Counted from the first letter of the stretch, positions 1-9,324 are shown. The stretch: DNA of 64,000 bases from [Enterobacter] lignolyticus SCF1 (GCF_000164865.1 NC_014618.1:4030001-4094000), one strand, 5' to 3'. Translations and numbers: made by a program. The notes: generated by a model not told the origin, from the sequence alone.

Positions 1-523
1 TCCAGTTCGGCTGGATCCCTTTTTGCTCCATAAAGGCCTTAACGCCGTTGCCCCATACGTCCCAGCCGTAGGGATACGGTTCCATACCCTCTTCATTAAA
101 GGCATGAATATGGATATTTTTCTGATACTTAAATGTCTGTAGCAGCCATCTCAGGCGATCCGGCACCGTCGGCTGCTGGGACATCGCGCTGTCTTCGAAC
201 AGCTCGCGGTCGCGGGTGTTGTCATAACCCATGATGATGTGCAGCTCGTCAACCTGGCTGCAGGCGCGCTGAATAAGGTAAATGTGCCCGGTATGCAGCG
301 GGTAAAACTTACCGAATACGACGCCGACATTTTTCTGCTGGCGGGGAAACTCCAGCCCCAGAAAACGGTGCAGCGCTTCCAGCTTCTGCGCGCTGGGGCT
401 TTTGATTTTGGCATTGAGCAGCTGGCTTAAATAGCCCTTTGTCATGCCGCTGGCGTCGGCCACCTGCTGTAATGTGCAGCCCTTCTGCTTAATGGCGCTT
501 TTCAGATAATCGAATGACGACAT
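1..523 (-). CDS. nadR: NadR, NAD biosynthesis repressor/NMN adenylyltransferase (C-terminus outside window)
   Basis: NadR represses NAD synthesis and salvage genes and also has NMN adenylyltransferase and ribosylnicotinamide kinase domains. Only about 174 N-terminal residues are present, because the gene runs off the left edge. Residues 1-60 form a helix-turn-helix (LQQVADASGMTKGYLSQLL). The nucleotidyltransferase motif GKFYPLHTGH lies at residues 71-80. The start ATG at 523 follows GGAGG with about 6 nt spacing. It is the last gene of serB-radA-nadR, only 18 nt after radA, as in E. coli. The kinase domain cannot be judged. Confidence 0.96.
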   Translation of the reverse strand, partial: MSSFDYLKSAIKQKGCTLQQVADASGMTKGYLSQLLNAKIKSPSAQKLEALHRFLGLEFPRQQKNVGVVFGKFYPLHTGHIYLIQRACSQVDELHIIMGYDNTRDRELFEDSAMSQQPTVPDRLRWLLQTFKYQKNIHIHAFNEEGMEPYPYGWDVWGNGVKAFMEQKGIQPNW

Positions 524-541
524 AGATAACCTCCGTATCAC

Positions 542-1927
542 TCAGTATAAGTCGTCAAATACGCTTAGCGCGTCAGAAAGTTTTTTAACTCCAAAGACCT
601 GCATCCCTTCAGGGACCTTTTTCGGTACGTTCGCCGAAGGGACGATGGCGCGACGAAAACCGTGTTTCGCCGCCTCAGAGATACGTTCCTGGCCGCTGGG
701 CACCGGACGGATCTCCCCCGCCAGTCCCACTTCGCCGAAGACTACCAGATCCTGCGGCAGCGGCCTGTCACGCAGGCTTGAAACCATCGCCAGCAGCAGC
801 GCCAGGTCGGCGCTGGTCTCGGTGACCTTTACGCCGCCGACGACGTTAACAAACACGTCCTGGTCCGCCATCTGCAGCCCGCCGTGACGGTGCAGCACCG
901 CCAGCAAAATCGCCAGACGGTTTTGCTCAAGACCGACGGCCACCCGGCGAGGGTTCGCCATCATTGACTGGTCCACCAGCGCCTGGATCTCTACCAGCAG
1001 CGGCCGCGTACCTTCCCATACCACCATCACCGAGCTGCCGGAGGTTACTTCATCGCCGCGGCTTAAGAAAATGGCCGACGGGTTGCTGACTTCGCGCAGC
1101 CCCTGTTCGGTCATGGCGAACACGCCCAGCTCGTTCACCGCGCCGAAGCGGTTTTTATGGCTGCGCAGCGTACGGAAGCGGGAATCGGCATCGCCATCGA
1201 GCAGCACGGAGCAGTCAATACAGTGTTCCAGCACCTTCGGACCGGCCAGCGAGCCGTCTTTGGTGACGTGGCCGACCATCACAATGGCGACCCCGCGGGT
1301 TTTCGCAAAGCGCGTCAGGTACGCCGCCGTCTCGCGAACCTGGGCCACGCTGCCCGGCGACGACTGAATGTCGGCCATGTGCATCACCTGGATGGAGTCG
1401 ATCACCATCAGCCTCGGCTGCTCCTCTTCGGCAATCAGGCAGATTTGCTCGATGCTGGTTTCCGACAGCATATTGAGGTTGCCGGTCGGCAGCCCCAGGC
1501 GGTGCGCGCGCATGGCGACCTGCTGTAGGGACTCTTCCCCGGTGACGTAGAGGGTTTTCATCTGTTCGGCAAGCTTGCACAGCGTTTGCAGCAGCAGCGT
1601 GGATTTCCCCGCGCCGGGGTTGCCGCCGATAAGGATCGCGCTGCCCGGCACAACGCCGCCGCCGAGCACCCGGTCAAACTCTTTAAACCCGGTGGAAAAG
1701 CGCGGCAGCTCCTCAAGGCTGATGTCGGAGAGCTTCTGAACTTTGGAGACGCCCGCGCTGCCGGCATAGCCGCTCAGACGCTCATTGCGCGCCACCGTCG
1801 GCGACGCCGCAATGCGCATTTCGGTAATCGTGTTCCAGGCATGGCAGGCGCTGCACTGCCCCTGCCAGCGCGGGTAGTCCGCGCCGCACTCGTTACAGAC
1901 AAAGGCGCGTTTGGGTGCTTTCGCCAC
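542..1927 (-). CDS. radA: RadA/Sms, DNA repair branch-migration ATPase
   Basis: RadA is a cytosolic RecA-like ATPase that drives branch migration of recombination intermediates together with RecA. The 461-residue protein has a C4 zinc finger (Cys11, Cys14, Cys25, Cys28), a Walker A motif GGNPGAGKST at 101-110, the RadA-specific KNRFG motif at 258-262 and a C-terminal Lon-protease-like domain. The length matches E. coli RadA. The start codon is GTG (valine codon read as Met), with AGAGG 5 nt upstream. It lies 9 nt after serB and 18 nt before nadR, so the three are very probably co-transcribed. Confidence 0.98.
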   Translation of the reverse strand: MAKAPKRAFVCNECGADYPRWQGQCSACHAWNTITEMRIAASPTVARNERLSGYAGSAGVSKVQKLSDISLEELPRFSTGFKEFDRVLGGGVVPGSAILIGGNPGAGKSTLLLQTLCKLAEQMKTLYVTGEESLQQVAMRAHRLGLPTGNLNMLSETSIEQICLIAEEEQPRLMVIDSIQVMHMADIQSSPGSVAQVRETAAYLTRFAKTRGVAIVMVGHVTKDGSLAGPKVLEHCIDCSVLLDGDADSRFRTLRSHKNRFGAVNELGVFAMTEQGLREVSNPSAIFLSRGDEVTSGSSVMVVWEGTRPLLVEIQALVDQSMMANPRRVAVGLEQNRLAILLAVLHRHGGLQMADQDVFVNVVGGVKVTETSADLALLLAMVSSLRDRPLPQDLVVFGEVGLAGEIRPVPSGQERISEAAKHGFRRAIVPSANVPKKVPEGMQVFGVKKLSDALSVFDDLY

Positions 1928-1936
1928 GGTGACCTC

Positions 1937-2908
1937 TTACTTTTGATTCAGGCTGCCGGAGAGGATGCAGAACACCCCCATCAGGTCAGCGTGACGGATG
2001 GTAACTTCCGTCTGTTCATTCACTTTCGGTTTGGCATGGTAGGCGATACCGAGACCAGCCGCCTTGATCATCGGCAGATCGTTTGCCCCATCGCCGATCG
2101 CCACCGTCTGCGCGGCGGGGATTTCAAACTCTTCCGCCAGGCGCTTCAGGGTGTTGGCCTTATATTTGGCATCGACGATGTCGCCAACGACGTTGCCGGT
2201 CAGCTTACCGTCCAGAATTTCCAGCTCATTGGCGACCACGGCGGTTAAACGCAGCTTGTCGCGCAGGTACTCGGCGAAGAAGGTAAAGCCGCCGGAGGCG
2301 ATGGCCACCTTCCAGCCCAGCGTCTCCAGCTTCAGCACCAGCTGCGTCAGGCCAGGCATCAGCGGCAGGCTGTCGCGAACCTGGCGCAGGATATTGGCAT
2401 CCGCCCCTTTCAGCGTACCGACGCGCTGGCGCAGGCTGGCGGTAAAATCCAGCTCGCCGCGCATGGCGCGCTCGGTGACTTCCGCCACCATTTCGCCGGT
2501 CCCCGCCAGTTTGGCGATTTCATCAATGCACTCGATCTGAATGGCGGTTGAGTCCATATCCATCACCAGCAGCCCCGGGCTCTTCAGGTGCGGAATTTTC
2601 CCCAACGGCGCAACGTCCAGCCCGCTTTCATGCGCAAGCCGCGTCGCGCGGGCCGTTAACGACCCCGCCAGGCGGATCACCTGATAATCTTCGGCATACC
2701 ATGCCGCGACGATAACCATTGCCGCGCCCAGCTTGTGCTGATAATCCGTCAGGCGTTGTTTATCCAGATGACGACCATACAGCAGCCATCCGCTGCGTCC
2801 GGCGTGATAATCCAGCGGCATAACTTCATCACCACTTAGCGAAAGCGGCAACCCTGGCCACAAGGAGACATCGTCGGGCAGGTCGCACCAGGTCAAACTG
2901 TTCGGCAT
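1937..2908 (-). CDS. serB: SerB, phosphoserine phosphatase
   Basis: SerB is a HAD-family phosphatase catalysing the last step of L-serine synthesis, phosphoserine to serine. With the start used here the protein is 323 aa. The nucleophile motif DMDST is at residues 117-121 (Asp117), and the later HAD motif GDGANDLPM is near the C-terminus. The frame stays open upstream to an ATG at 2929. The ATG at 2908 is preferred because GGAG sits 5 nt upstream (positions 2914-2917) and the N-terminus MPNSLTWCDLP then aligns with E. coli. It is the first gene of the serB-radA-nadR operon and is divergent from smp. Confidence 0.97.
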   Translation of the reverse strand: MPNSLTWCDLPDDVSLWPGLPLSLSGDEVMPLDYHAGRSGWLLYGRHLDKQRLTDYQHKLGAAMVIVAAWYAEDYQVIRLAGSLTARATRLAHESGLDVAPLGKIPHLKSPGLLVMDMDSTAIQIECIDEIAKLAGTGEMVAEVTERAMRGELDFTASLRQRVGTLKGADANILRQVRDSLPLMPGLTQLVLKLETLGWKVAIASGGFTFFAEYLRDKLRLTAVVANELEILDGKLTGNVVGDIVDAKYKANTLKRLAEEFEIPAAQTVAIGDGANDLPMIKAAGLGIAYHAKPKVNEQTEVTIRHADLMGVFCILSGSLNQK

Positions 2909-3012
2909 TACAGCTCCAGTAATCTTCATTTACGGCAGGAAAATAACGCATGAGGCTACCTTGTAACCCGCGCTTCTGGCAACATTAAGCTGCAAATTTT
3001 CGAAGGTGGAAT

Positions 3013-3657
3013 ATGGTTCGCGCAAAACTGAAATTCCGGCTGCATCGCGCCGCGATTGTCCTTACCTGTCTGGCCCTGCTGGTCGCGCTGATGCAGGGGG
3101 TCTCCTGGTTCAGCCAGAGCCACCAGCGGCAGCGAAATCCGCAGATGGAAGATCTGGCCCGCATGCTGGCGCATCAGGTCACGCTTAACCTCGCCCCTAT
3201 GATGCGCGGCGAAACCCCGGATGAAAAGCGAATCACCCCGCTGTTAAAGCAATTAACCGACAGCAGCCGCATTCTTGACGCCAGCGTCTACAACGAGCAG
3301 GGCGATTTAGTGGCGCACGCCGGGGAAAGCGTAGACGTCCGCGATCGCCTGGCGCTCGACGGCAAAAAGGCAGGCGGCTATTTCAACCAGCAGCTGGTTG
3401 AGCCGATTCAGGGCAAAAACGAGCCGCTTGGCTATCTGCGCCTGACGCTCGATACCCACACCCTGCCGACGGAAGCCAAACAGGTGGACAACACCACCAA
3501 CATTCTACGGCTGATGCTGCTGCTTGCGCTGGCGATCGGCGTGGTCCTGACCCGCACCCTGCTGCAGGGTAAACGCACCCGCTGGCAGCAATCGCCCTAC
3601 CTGCTGACCGCCAACAAGCCGTTGCCGGAAGACGACGAGAGCGAGAAGAAAGAATAG
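3013..3657 (+). CDS. smp: Smp (YtjB), membrane protein with two TM segments
   Basis: This 214-residue inner-membrane protein has the length of E. coli Smp/YtjB. It has an N-terminal membrane segment (about residues 13-33), a periplasmic domain, a second membrane segment (about residues 165-182), and a short charged cytoplasmic tail ending DDESEKKE. AGGTGGA precedes the ATG. It is divergent from serB (about 100 bp apart) and is followed 36 bp later by lplA on the same strand. The biochemical role is unknown. A link to virulence or the envelope is only suggested for the family. Confidence 0.93.
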   Translation: MVRAKLKFRLHRAAIVLTCLALLVALMQGVSWFSQSHQRQRNPQMEDLARMLAHQVTLNLAPMMRGETPDEKRITPLLKQLTDSSRILDASVYNEQGDLVAHAGESVDVRDRLALDGKKAGGYFNQQLVEPIQGKNEPLGYLRLTLDTHTLPTEAKQVDNTTNILRLMLLLALAIGVVLTRTLLQGKRTRWQQSPYLLTANKPLPEDDESEKKE

Positions 3658-3693
3658 TCATTCATCCAGTGTAATAAAGAAAGGAAATCTGTC

Positions 3694-4710
3694 ATGTCGA
3701 CGCTGCGCCTGCTTATCTCGGACTCCTGGGACCCCTGGTTCAACCTGGCGGTCGAAGAGTGTATTTTTCGCCAGATGCCGGCCACTCAGCGCGTGCTGTT
3801 CTTATGGCGCAATGCCGATACCGTGGTAATTGGCCGGGCGCAGAACCCGTGGAAAGAGTGCAACACCCGGCGGATGGAAGAGGACAACGTACGCCTGGCG
3901 CGCCGCAGCAGCGGCGGCGGCGCGGTGTTTCACGATCTCGGCAATACCTGTTTTACCTTTATGGCGGGCAAGCCGGAATATGACAAAACGGTCTCCACGG
4001 CGATCGTGCTGAACGCGCTCGCGTCGCTCGGCGTTACGGCGCAGGCCTCCGGGCGCAACGACCTGGTGGTCGACACCGCGCAAGGCGGCCGTAAAGTTTC
4101 TGGCTCTGCCTACCGTGAAACCAAAGATCGGGGTTTTCATCACGGCACGCTGCTGCTCAATGCCGATCTCAGCCGTCTGGCTAACTACCTCAATCCCGAC
4201 CCCAAAAAGCTGCAGGCCAAAGGTATTACCTCCGTACGCGGCCGGGTGGCGAACCTTGTCGAGCTGCTGCCGGGCATCACCCATGAGCAGGTCTGCTCCG
4301 CCATTCGCGAGGCGTTCTTTGCCCATTATGGCGAACGGGTGGATGCGGAAGTGATTTCGCCGGACAAAGCGCCGGACCTGCCGAACTTTGCCGAAACCTT
4401 TGCCCGCCAGAGCAGCTGGGAGTGGAATTTTGGCCAGGCGCCCGCCTTCTCCCATCTGCTGGACGAGCGTTTTAGCTGGGGCGGCGTCGAGCTGCATTTT
4501 GACGTTGAGAAAGGGCATATCACCCGTGCGCAGGTCTTTACCGACAGCCTGAACCCGGCGCCGCTGGAAGCGCTGGCGCAGCGTTTGCAGGGCTGTTTGT
4601 ATCGCGCGGATATGCTGCAGCAGGCGTGTGATGCGTTGTCAAAAGATTTCCCGGAACAGGAAAAAGAGCTGCGGGAACTGTCGGCGTGGATGGCCCGCGC
4701 AGTGCGCTGA
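3694..4710 (+). CDS. lplA: LplA, lipoate-protein ligase A
   Basis: LplA activates free lipoate with ATP and attaches it to the lipoyl domains of pyruvate and 2-oxoglutarate dehydrogenases and the glycine cleavage H protein. The 338 aa match the E. coli length. The lipoate-binding motif RRSSGGGAVFHDLGN is at residues 70-84. The catalytic lysine lies in RKVSGSAY (Lys134). AAAGGAAA lies shortly before the ATG. It follows smp by 36 bp, which suggests co-transcription, and is convergent with deoD across a REP pair. Confidence 0.97.
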   Translation: MSTLRLLISDSWDPWFNLAVEECIFRQMPATQRVLFLWRNADTVVIGRAQNPWKECNTRRMEEDNVRLARRSSGGGAVFHDLGNTCFTFMAGKPEYDKTVSTAIVLNALASLGVTAQASGRNDLVVDTAQGGRKVSGSAYRETKDRGFHHGTLLLNADLSRLANYLNPDPKKLQAKGITSVRGRVANLVELLPGITHEQVCSAIREAFFAHYGERVDAEVISPDKAPDLPNFAETFARQSSWEWNFGQAPAFSHLLDERFSWGGVELHFDVEKGHITRAQVFTDSLNPAPLEALAQRLQGCLYRADMLQQACDALSKDFPEQEKELRELSAWMARAVR

Positions 4711-4716
4711 TAAAAA

Positions 4717-4783
4717 GCCGGATGGCGGCTGCCTTATCCGGCCTACGGAACAGGTAGGCCCGGTAAGCGTAGCGCCACCGGGC
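4717..4783. repeat. REP/BIME pair between lplA and deoD
   Basis: Two inverted REP-type units flank a short spacer. The first is GCCGGATGGCGGC...CCTTATCCGGCCTAC and the second begins GTAGGCCCGGTAAGCG and ends CGCCACCGGGC. Both end in the typical CCTAC/GTAGG boundary. The element lies between two convergent genes, where such repeats act as mRNA 3'-end stabilisers or DNA gyrase sites. The two arms belong to different REP sub-types. Confidence 0.9.
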
Positions 4784-4793
4784 ACAACAGCGT

Positions 4794-5516
4794 TTACTCT
4801 TTATCGCCCAGCAGAACGGATTCCAGCGCGATTTTAATCATGTCATTGAAGGTGGTCTGACGCTCAGCGGCAGACGTCTGCTCGTGCGTACGGATGTGGT
4901 CAGATACGGTGCAGATGGTCAGGGCTTTCGCGCCAAACTCAGCCGCCACGCCGTAGATGCCCGCCGCTTCCATTTCCACGCCCAGGATGCCGTATTTTTC
5001 CATCACGTCGAACATTTCACCGCCGTCCGGCGCATAGAACAGGTCGGCAGAGAAGAGGTTGCCCACGCGCGCGTCAACGCCCAGCGCTTTCGCAGCGTCC
5101 ACCGCGTTACGCACCATGCCAAAGTCGGCAATGGCCGCAAAGTCATGATCTTTAAAACGCAGACGGTTCACTTTGGAATCGGTGCACGCGCCCATACCGA
5201 TAACCACGTCACGCAGCTTAACGTCCATGCGAACAGCGCCGCAGGAACCCACGCGAATGATTTTCTTAACGCCGAAGTCAGTGATCAGCTCTTTGGTGTA
5301 GATAGAGCAGGACGGGATCCCCATACCATGACCCATGACGGAGATTTTGCGGCCTTTGTAGGTACCGGTGAAGCCCAGCATGCCGCGAACGTTGTTCACT
5401 TCACGCACGTCTTCGAGGAAAGTTTCTGCAATGTGCTTCGCACGCAGCGGGTCGCCCGGCATCAAAACTACGTCTGCGAAATCGCCCATTTCTGCGTTAA
5501 TGTGAGGAGTTGCCAT
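4794..5516 (-). CDS. deoD: DeoD, purine nucleoside phosphorylase
   Basis: DeoD phosphorolyses purine (deoxy)nucleosides to base and (deoxy)ribose-1-phosphate. The protein is 240 aa from MATPHINAEMGDFADVV, one residue longer than E. coli (APDGGEMFD). Visible motifs are the N-terminal LMPGDPLRAK, the phosphate-binding RVGSCGA and the base-site EMEAAGIYGVAAEFG and SDHIRTHE. The start at 5516 is preceded by AAGGA. The frame continues upstream through the repeat at 5541-5579, giving a spurious N-terminal extension that should not be annotated. It is the last gene of deoCABD. Confidence 0.97.
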   Translation of the reverse strand: MATPHINAEMGDFADVVLMPGDPLRAKHIAETFLEDVREVNNVRGMLGFTGTYKGRKISVMGHGMGIPSCSIYTKELITDFGVKKIIRVGSCGAVRMDVKLRDVVIGMGACTDSKVNRLRFKDHDFAAIADFGMVRNAVDAAKALGVDARVGNLFSADLFYAPDGGEMFDVMEKYGILGVEMEAAGIYGVAAEFGAKALTICTVSDHIRTHEQTSAAERQTTFNDMIKIALESVLLGDKE

Positions 5517-5540
5517 CTTCAGTTCCTTTTTATTTAATTT

Positions 5541-5579
5541 CTCCCTCTCCCTGTGGGAGAGGGTCGGGGTGAGGGCATC
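5541..5579. repeat. CCCTCTCCC/GGGAGAGGG palindromic intergenic repeat (copy 1)
   Basis: CCCTCTCCC (5543-5551), loop TGT and GGGAGAGGG (5555-5563) are followed by a TCGGGGTGAGGGCAT tail. The same core recurs at 40216-40250 and twice at 62441-62526. It sits inside the deo operon between deoB and deoD, where the hairpin may affect mRNA processing or differential expression. Read in the deoD frame it gives the artefactual peptide ALTPTLSHREREK. Confidence 0.8.
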
Positions 5580-5598
5580 AGACCGCACCCAACATGAT

Positions 5599-6822
5599 TC
5601 AGAACATGGCCTTGCCATATTCCATGTCGGACGTACCAAAGTATTTCGCCAGCGTCTGGCCGATATCCGCGAAGGTTTCGCGATGGCCGAGCGAGCCCGG
5701 TTTTACTTTCGGGCCGTACACCAGCACCGGAATGTGCTCACGGGTGTGGTCGGTACCGCTCCAGGTCGGGTCGCAGCCGTGATCGGCGGTGAGGATCAGG
5801 ATGTCATCCTCCCCTACCTGCGCCATCAGCTCCGGCAGACGGCGGTCAAACAGCTCCAGGCCTGCCGCATAGCCCGCCACATCGCGACGGTGGCCCCAGG
5901 AGGAGTCGAAGTCGACAAAGTTGGTGAACACAATGGTCTTATCGCCAGCGTCTTTCATCTCTTTGATGGTGGCGTCAAACAGCGCGTCCAGACCGGTGGC
6001 TTTCACTTTTTTGGTGATGCCGCAGTTAGCGTAGATATCCGCGATTTTACCCACGGAGACCACGTGGCCGTCTTTCTCGTCAACCAGCTTCTGCAGTACG
6101 GTCGGCGCCGGCGGCTCAACGGCCAGGTCGTGGCGGTTGCCGGTACGCTGGAAGTTGCCCGCTTTGTCGCCGATGAACGGACGCGCGATCACGCGGCCGA
6201 TGTTGTAACCGCCTTCGGTCAGCTCTTCACGGGCTATCTCGCACAGCTCATACAGGCGATCCAGGCCAAAGGTCTCTTCATGGCAGGCAATCTGGAACAC
6301 GGAGTCAGCAGAGGTATAGAAAATCGGCTTGCCGGTTTTCATATGCTCTTCGCCGAGCTGGTCCAGAATCACGGTGCCGGAAGAGTGGCAGTTGCCGAGG
6401 TAGCCCGGCAGGTTAGCGCGCTTAACCAGCTTATCCAACAGTTCCTGCGGGAAGCTGTTGTCGTGATCGGAGAAGTAGCCCCAGTCGAACAGTACCGGCA
6501 CGCCGGCGATTTCCCAGTGGCCTGACGGGGTGTCTTTACCGGAAGAGAGCTCATGCGCCCAGCCGTATGCGCCCACCACTTCGGCGTTAGCGTCCATACC
6601 GGCTGCGATGTTACCGGTAGAACCCTGATGCGCTTTCACCAGGCCCAGACGGGTCAGGTTAGGCAGATTCAGCGGGCCTTTACGGCCATTGTCCGCTTCG
6701 CCTTTTGCACAGGCTTCAGCAATGTGGCCCATGGTATCAGCGCCGACGTCGCCAAAGCGCGCCGCATCTTCTGTCGCGCCGATGCCGAAGGAGTCCAGCA
6801 CCATAATAAATGCACGTTTCAT
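5599..6822 (-). CDS. deoB: DeoB, phosphopentomutase
   Basis: DeoB interconverts (deoxy)ribose-1-phosphate and -5-phosphate, joining the phosphorylases DeoA and DeoD to the aldolase DeoC. It belongs to the alkaline-phosphatase superfamily. The 407 aa match E. coli. The metal-site motifs are MVLDSFGIGA at the N-terminus, the conserved Thr in KDTPSGHWE, and the C-terminal LTADHGCDPTWSGTDHTREH. It lies 58 bp after deoA in the same operon and is separated from deoD by a palindromic repeat. Confidence 0.97.
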   Translation of the reverse strand: MKRAFIMVLDSFGIGATEDAARFGDVGADTMGHIAEACAKGEADNGRKGPLNLPNLTRLGLVKAHQGSTGNIAAGMDANAEVVGAYGWAHELSSGKDTPSGHWEIAGVPVLFDWGYFSDHDNSFPQELLDKLVKRANLPGYLGNCHSSGTVILDQLGEEHMKTGKPIFYTSADSVFQIACHEETFGLDRLYELCEIAREELTEGGYNIGRVIARPFIGDKAGNFQRTGNRHDLAVEPPAPTVLQKLVDEKDGHVVSVGKIADIYANCGITKKVKATGLDALFDATIKEMKDAGDKTIVFTNFVDFDSSWGHRRDVAGYAAGLELFDRRLPELMAQVGEDDILILTADHGCDPTWSGTDHTREHIPVLVYGPKVKPGSLGHRETFADIGQTLAKYFGTSDMEYGKAMF

Positions 6823-6880
6823 ATATTCTCTATTCTCCGTACTTAGTGCTTCATAAAAATTCGATCAGATCAGTATACCG

Positions 6881-8203
6881 CTATTCGGTGATACGGCGAT
6901 AGACCGAAGGCAAGCTTTCCGGCGCTTTATCGTCAAGCTTAATGGCCGCTTTGACCGCCTTCGCCGCTTCCTGCCAGCTGTTTTCGTCTTTGGCGTGGAT
7001 AACCGCCAGCGGACGCTGTCCGTCAACGCTGTCGCCCAGACGCGCCATCCCGGTAAAGCCGACGCTGTAATCGATAGTATCGGAGGCCTGGCGACGACCA
7101 CCGCCCATAGAGACGACCGCCATGCCGAGCGCGCGGGTATCCATGGCGCTGACAAAACCTTCGGTATCCGCATAGACCGCCTTGCTCAGCATCGCCGTCG
7201 GCAGGTATTTCGCGTAATTTTCCACGAAATCGGTCGGTCCTTTCTGCGCCGCCACCATGCGGCCAAAGATTTCCGCCGCTTTGCCGTTATCCAGCACCGC
7301 CTGCAGTTTGGCGCGGGCTTCGCTATCGTCTTTGGCAAGCTTGCCGGAGATAAGCATCTCCACGCACAGCGCCATAGTGACGTCGAACAGGCGCGGGTTG
7401 CGGTACTCGCCGGTCAGGAACTGCACCGCTTCGCGCACTTCGACGGCGTTGCCTGCACTGGAGGCCAGCACCTGGTTCATGTCGGTCAGCAGCGCGGTAG
7501 TGCGCACGCCGGCCCCGTTGGAGACGCCAACGATGGCCTCGGCAAGCGCTGCAGAAAGCTCGTAGGTCGGCATAAAGGCGCCGCTGCCTACCTTCACGTC
7601 CATCACCAGCGCATCCAGCCCTTCCGCCAGCTTTTTCGCCAGAATCGAGGCGGTGATCAGCGGAATGGAGTCGACGGTCGCGGTGATATCGCGAGTGGCG
7701 TAAAAACGTTTGTCCGCCGGGGCAAGCGAGCTGGTCTGGCCGATAATCGCCACGCCCACGTCTTTAATAATGTCGCGGAAGCGGTTGTCGTCCGGGAAGA
7801 TATCGAAGCCCGGAATGGCTTCCAGTTTGTCGAGCGTGCCGCCGGTATGACCGAGGCCGCGCCCTGAAATCATTGGGATATAGCCGCCGCAGGCAGCGAC
7901 CATTGGCCCCAGCATCAGCGACGTAACGTCGCCCACGCCACCGGTGGAGTGCTTATCCACGATCGGGCCGTTGAGGTTAAGGCTTTTCCAGTCCAGAACG
8001 GTTCCTGAATCCCGCATCGCCATGGTCAGCGATACGCGTTCCGGCATCGTCATATCGTGGAAGAAAATGGTCATCGCCAGGGCGGCAATCTGCCCTTCAG
8101 AGATGGTGTTGTCGCGGATCCCGTTAATAAAGAAGCGGATCTCTTCGTCGCTTAATGCGTGACCATCACGTTTTTTACGAATAATTTCTTGTGCGAGAAA
8201 CAA
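6881..8203 (-). CDS. deoA: DeoA, thymidine phosphorylase
   Basis: DeoA phosphorolyses thymidine and deoxyuridine to base and deoxyribose-1-phosphate. The protein is 440 aa, the E. coli length, with the glycosyl-transferase family motif KHSTGGVGD and the phosphate site [16 protein letters not shown]. The start codon is TTG at 8203, with GGAGG at 8209-8213. An ATG four codons upstream overlaps that Shine-Dalgarno sequence and is not a credible start. A TTG start, as I recall for E. coli deoA, would lower expression relative to neighbours. Confidence 0.96.
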
Positions 8204-8234
8204 GGTAACCTCCATGCGGAATCGGGGGAAATGT

Positions 8235-8300
8235 GGCGGGTGGCGCTACGCTGACCCGCCCTACGATCCTGTAGGCCGGATAAGCGAAGCGTCATCCGGC
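8235..8300. repeat. REP/BIME pair between deoC and deoA
   Basis: A hairpin unit GGCGGGTGGCGCTACGCTGA-CCCGCCCTAC is followed by the inverted unit GTAGGCCGGATAAGCGAAGCGTCATCCGGC. It lies inside the deo operon, so transcription reads through it. Such REP pairs can stabilise the upstream (here deoC) mRNA segment. The first unit is nearly identical to the one after btsT (38951-39019). Confidence 0.88.
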
Positions 8301-8312
8301 ATTGTCTGGCAA

Positions 8313-9092
8313 TCAGTAGCTGCTGGCGCTCTTGCCGTCGCCGTGACCCAGCGCTTTCAGCAGGCTTGCCAGCAGGCTGGAAGCGCCAAAGCGGTAGTGG
8401 CGTGAATCCGCCCAGTCGGCGCCGAACAGGTCGTCGGCAATCGCCAGGAATTTCTGCGCATCTTCCGCCGTACGCACGCCGCCTGCCGGTTTGAAGCCGA
8501 CGGTTTTCTCCACGCCCATATCGCGAATCACTTCCATCATGATGCGCGCGCTTTCCGGGGTCGCGTTAACCGGCACTTTACCGGTAGAGGTCTTGATGAA
8601 ATCCGCACCGGCTTTGATGGAAATTTCAGACGCTTTACGAATCAGCCGCTCTTCTTTCAGCTCGCCGGTTTCGATAATGACTTTCAGCAGCACGTTTGCC
8701 GCAGCGCAGGCGTCTTTGCAGGCCTTCACCAGTTCAAAACCCACCGTCTCGTTACCGGCGATCAGCGCGCGGTACGGGAACACGACGTCCACTTCATCGG
8801 CGCCGTAAGCAATCGCGGCACGGGTTTCCGCCAGCGCGATATCGATATCGTCGTTACCGTGCGGGAAGTTGGTGACGGTCGCAATGCGGATGTCCGGCGT
8901 GCCCTGTGCGTTCAGCGTTTTACGTGCGATCGGAATAAAACGCGGATAAATACAGATAGCGGCAGTGTTGCCTACCGGGGTTTTCGCCTGATGACACAGC
9001 GCGATCACTTTCTCATTCGTGTCGTCGTCATTCAGGGTGGTCAGGTCCATCAGTTTTAACGCACGCAGGCTGCTTGCAGTCAAATCAGTCAT
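8313..9092 (-). CDS. deoC: DeoC, 2-deoxyribose-5-phosphate aldolase
   Basis: DeoC is a class I aldolase cleaving deoxyribose-5-phosphate to acetaldehyde and glyceraldehyde-3-phosphate. The 259 aa are identical in length to the E. coli enzyme, and the active-site residues fall at the same numbers: Asp102, Schiff-base Lys167 (FIKTSTGK) and Lys201 (GFKPAGG). It is the first gene of deoCABD. The leftward promoter region at 9131-9232 carries DeoR, CRP and CytR-type sites. Confidence 0.98.
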   Translation of the reverse strand: MTDLTASSLRALKLMDLTTLNDDDTNEKVIALCHQAKTPVGNTAAICIYPRFIPIARKTLNAQGTPDIRIATVTNFPHGNDDIDIALAETRAAIAYGADEVDVVFPYRALIAGNETVGFELVKACKDACAAANVLLKVIIETGELKEERLIRKASEISIKAGADFIKTSTGKVPVNATPESARIMMEVIRDMGVEKTVGFKPAGGVRTAEDAQKFLAIADDLFGADWADSRHYRFGASSLLASLLKALGHGDGKSASSY

Positions 9093-9130
9093 GTTATCTC
9101 CGAAATCGTCAATTATTTACCTTGCAGGTC

Positions 9131-9232
9131 TGTGACTATTTTAACACCGACCCACATCCACACTTCGATCCTCATCACAGTTAATGAAAACTGAATGCAA
9201 ATTTGCATTACTGAGATGAGATGCAAATCACC
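9131..9232 (-). promoter_or_regulatory. deoP2 promoter: DeoR operator O2 with CRP/CytR sites
   Basis: Read on the minus strand, TGTTAAAATAGTCACA (9131-9146) matches the DeoR operator and contains the -10 TAAAAT (9138-9143). Just upstream, TGTGATGAGGATCGAAG (within 9161-9182) corresponds to the promoter-proximal CRP site of E. coli deoP2. Farther up, GGTGATTTGCATCTCA (9217-9232) is a second CRP-like site. The TGCAAATTTGCA octamer pair (9196-9207) between them fits CytR. The arrangement is that of the E. coli CRP-CytR-CRP deoP2; O2 here is weaker than O1. Confidence 0.82.
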
Positions 9233-9324
9233 TTTTATGGCACCCCCAGGGGAAGATGGATCAAAAGTCGCTCTTGCCCTTTTCACTACAATGACCCTAT
9301 CGCCCACGCGCCTGAGGAACCGCT

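Noticed and set aside
5517..5639. 41-residue N-terminal extension of DeoD
   Set aside because: It is the translation of a palindromic repeat (ALTPTLSHRERE). The true start at 5516 has a ribosome-binding site and matches E. coli.
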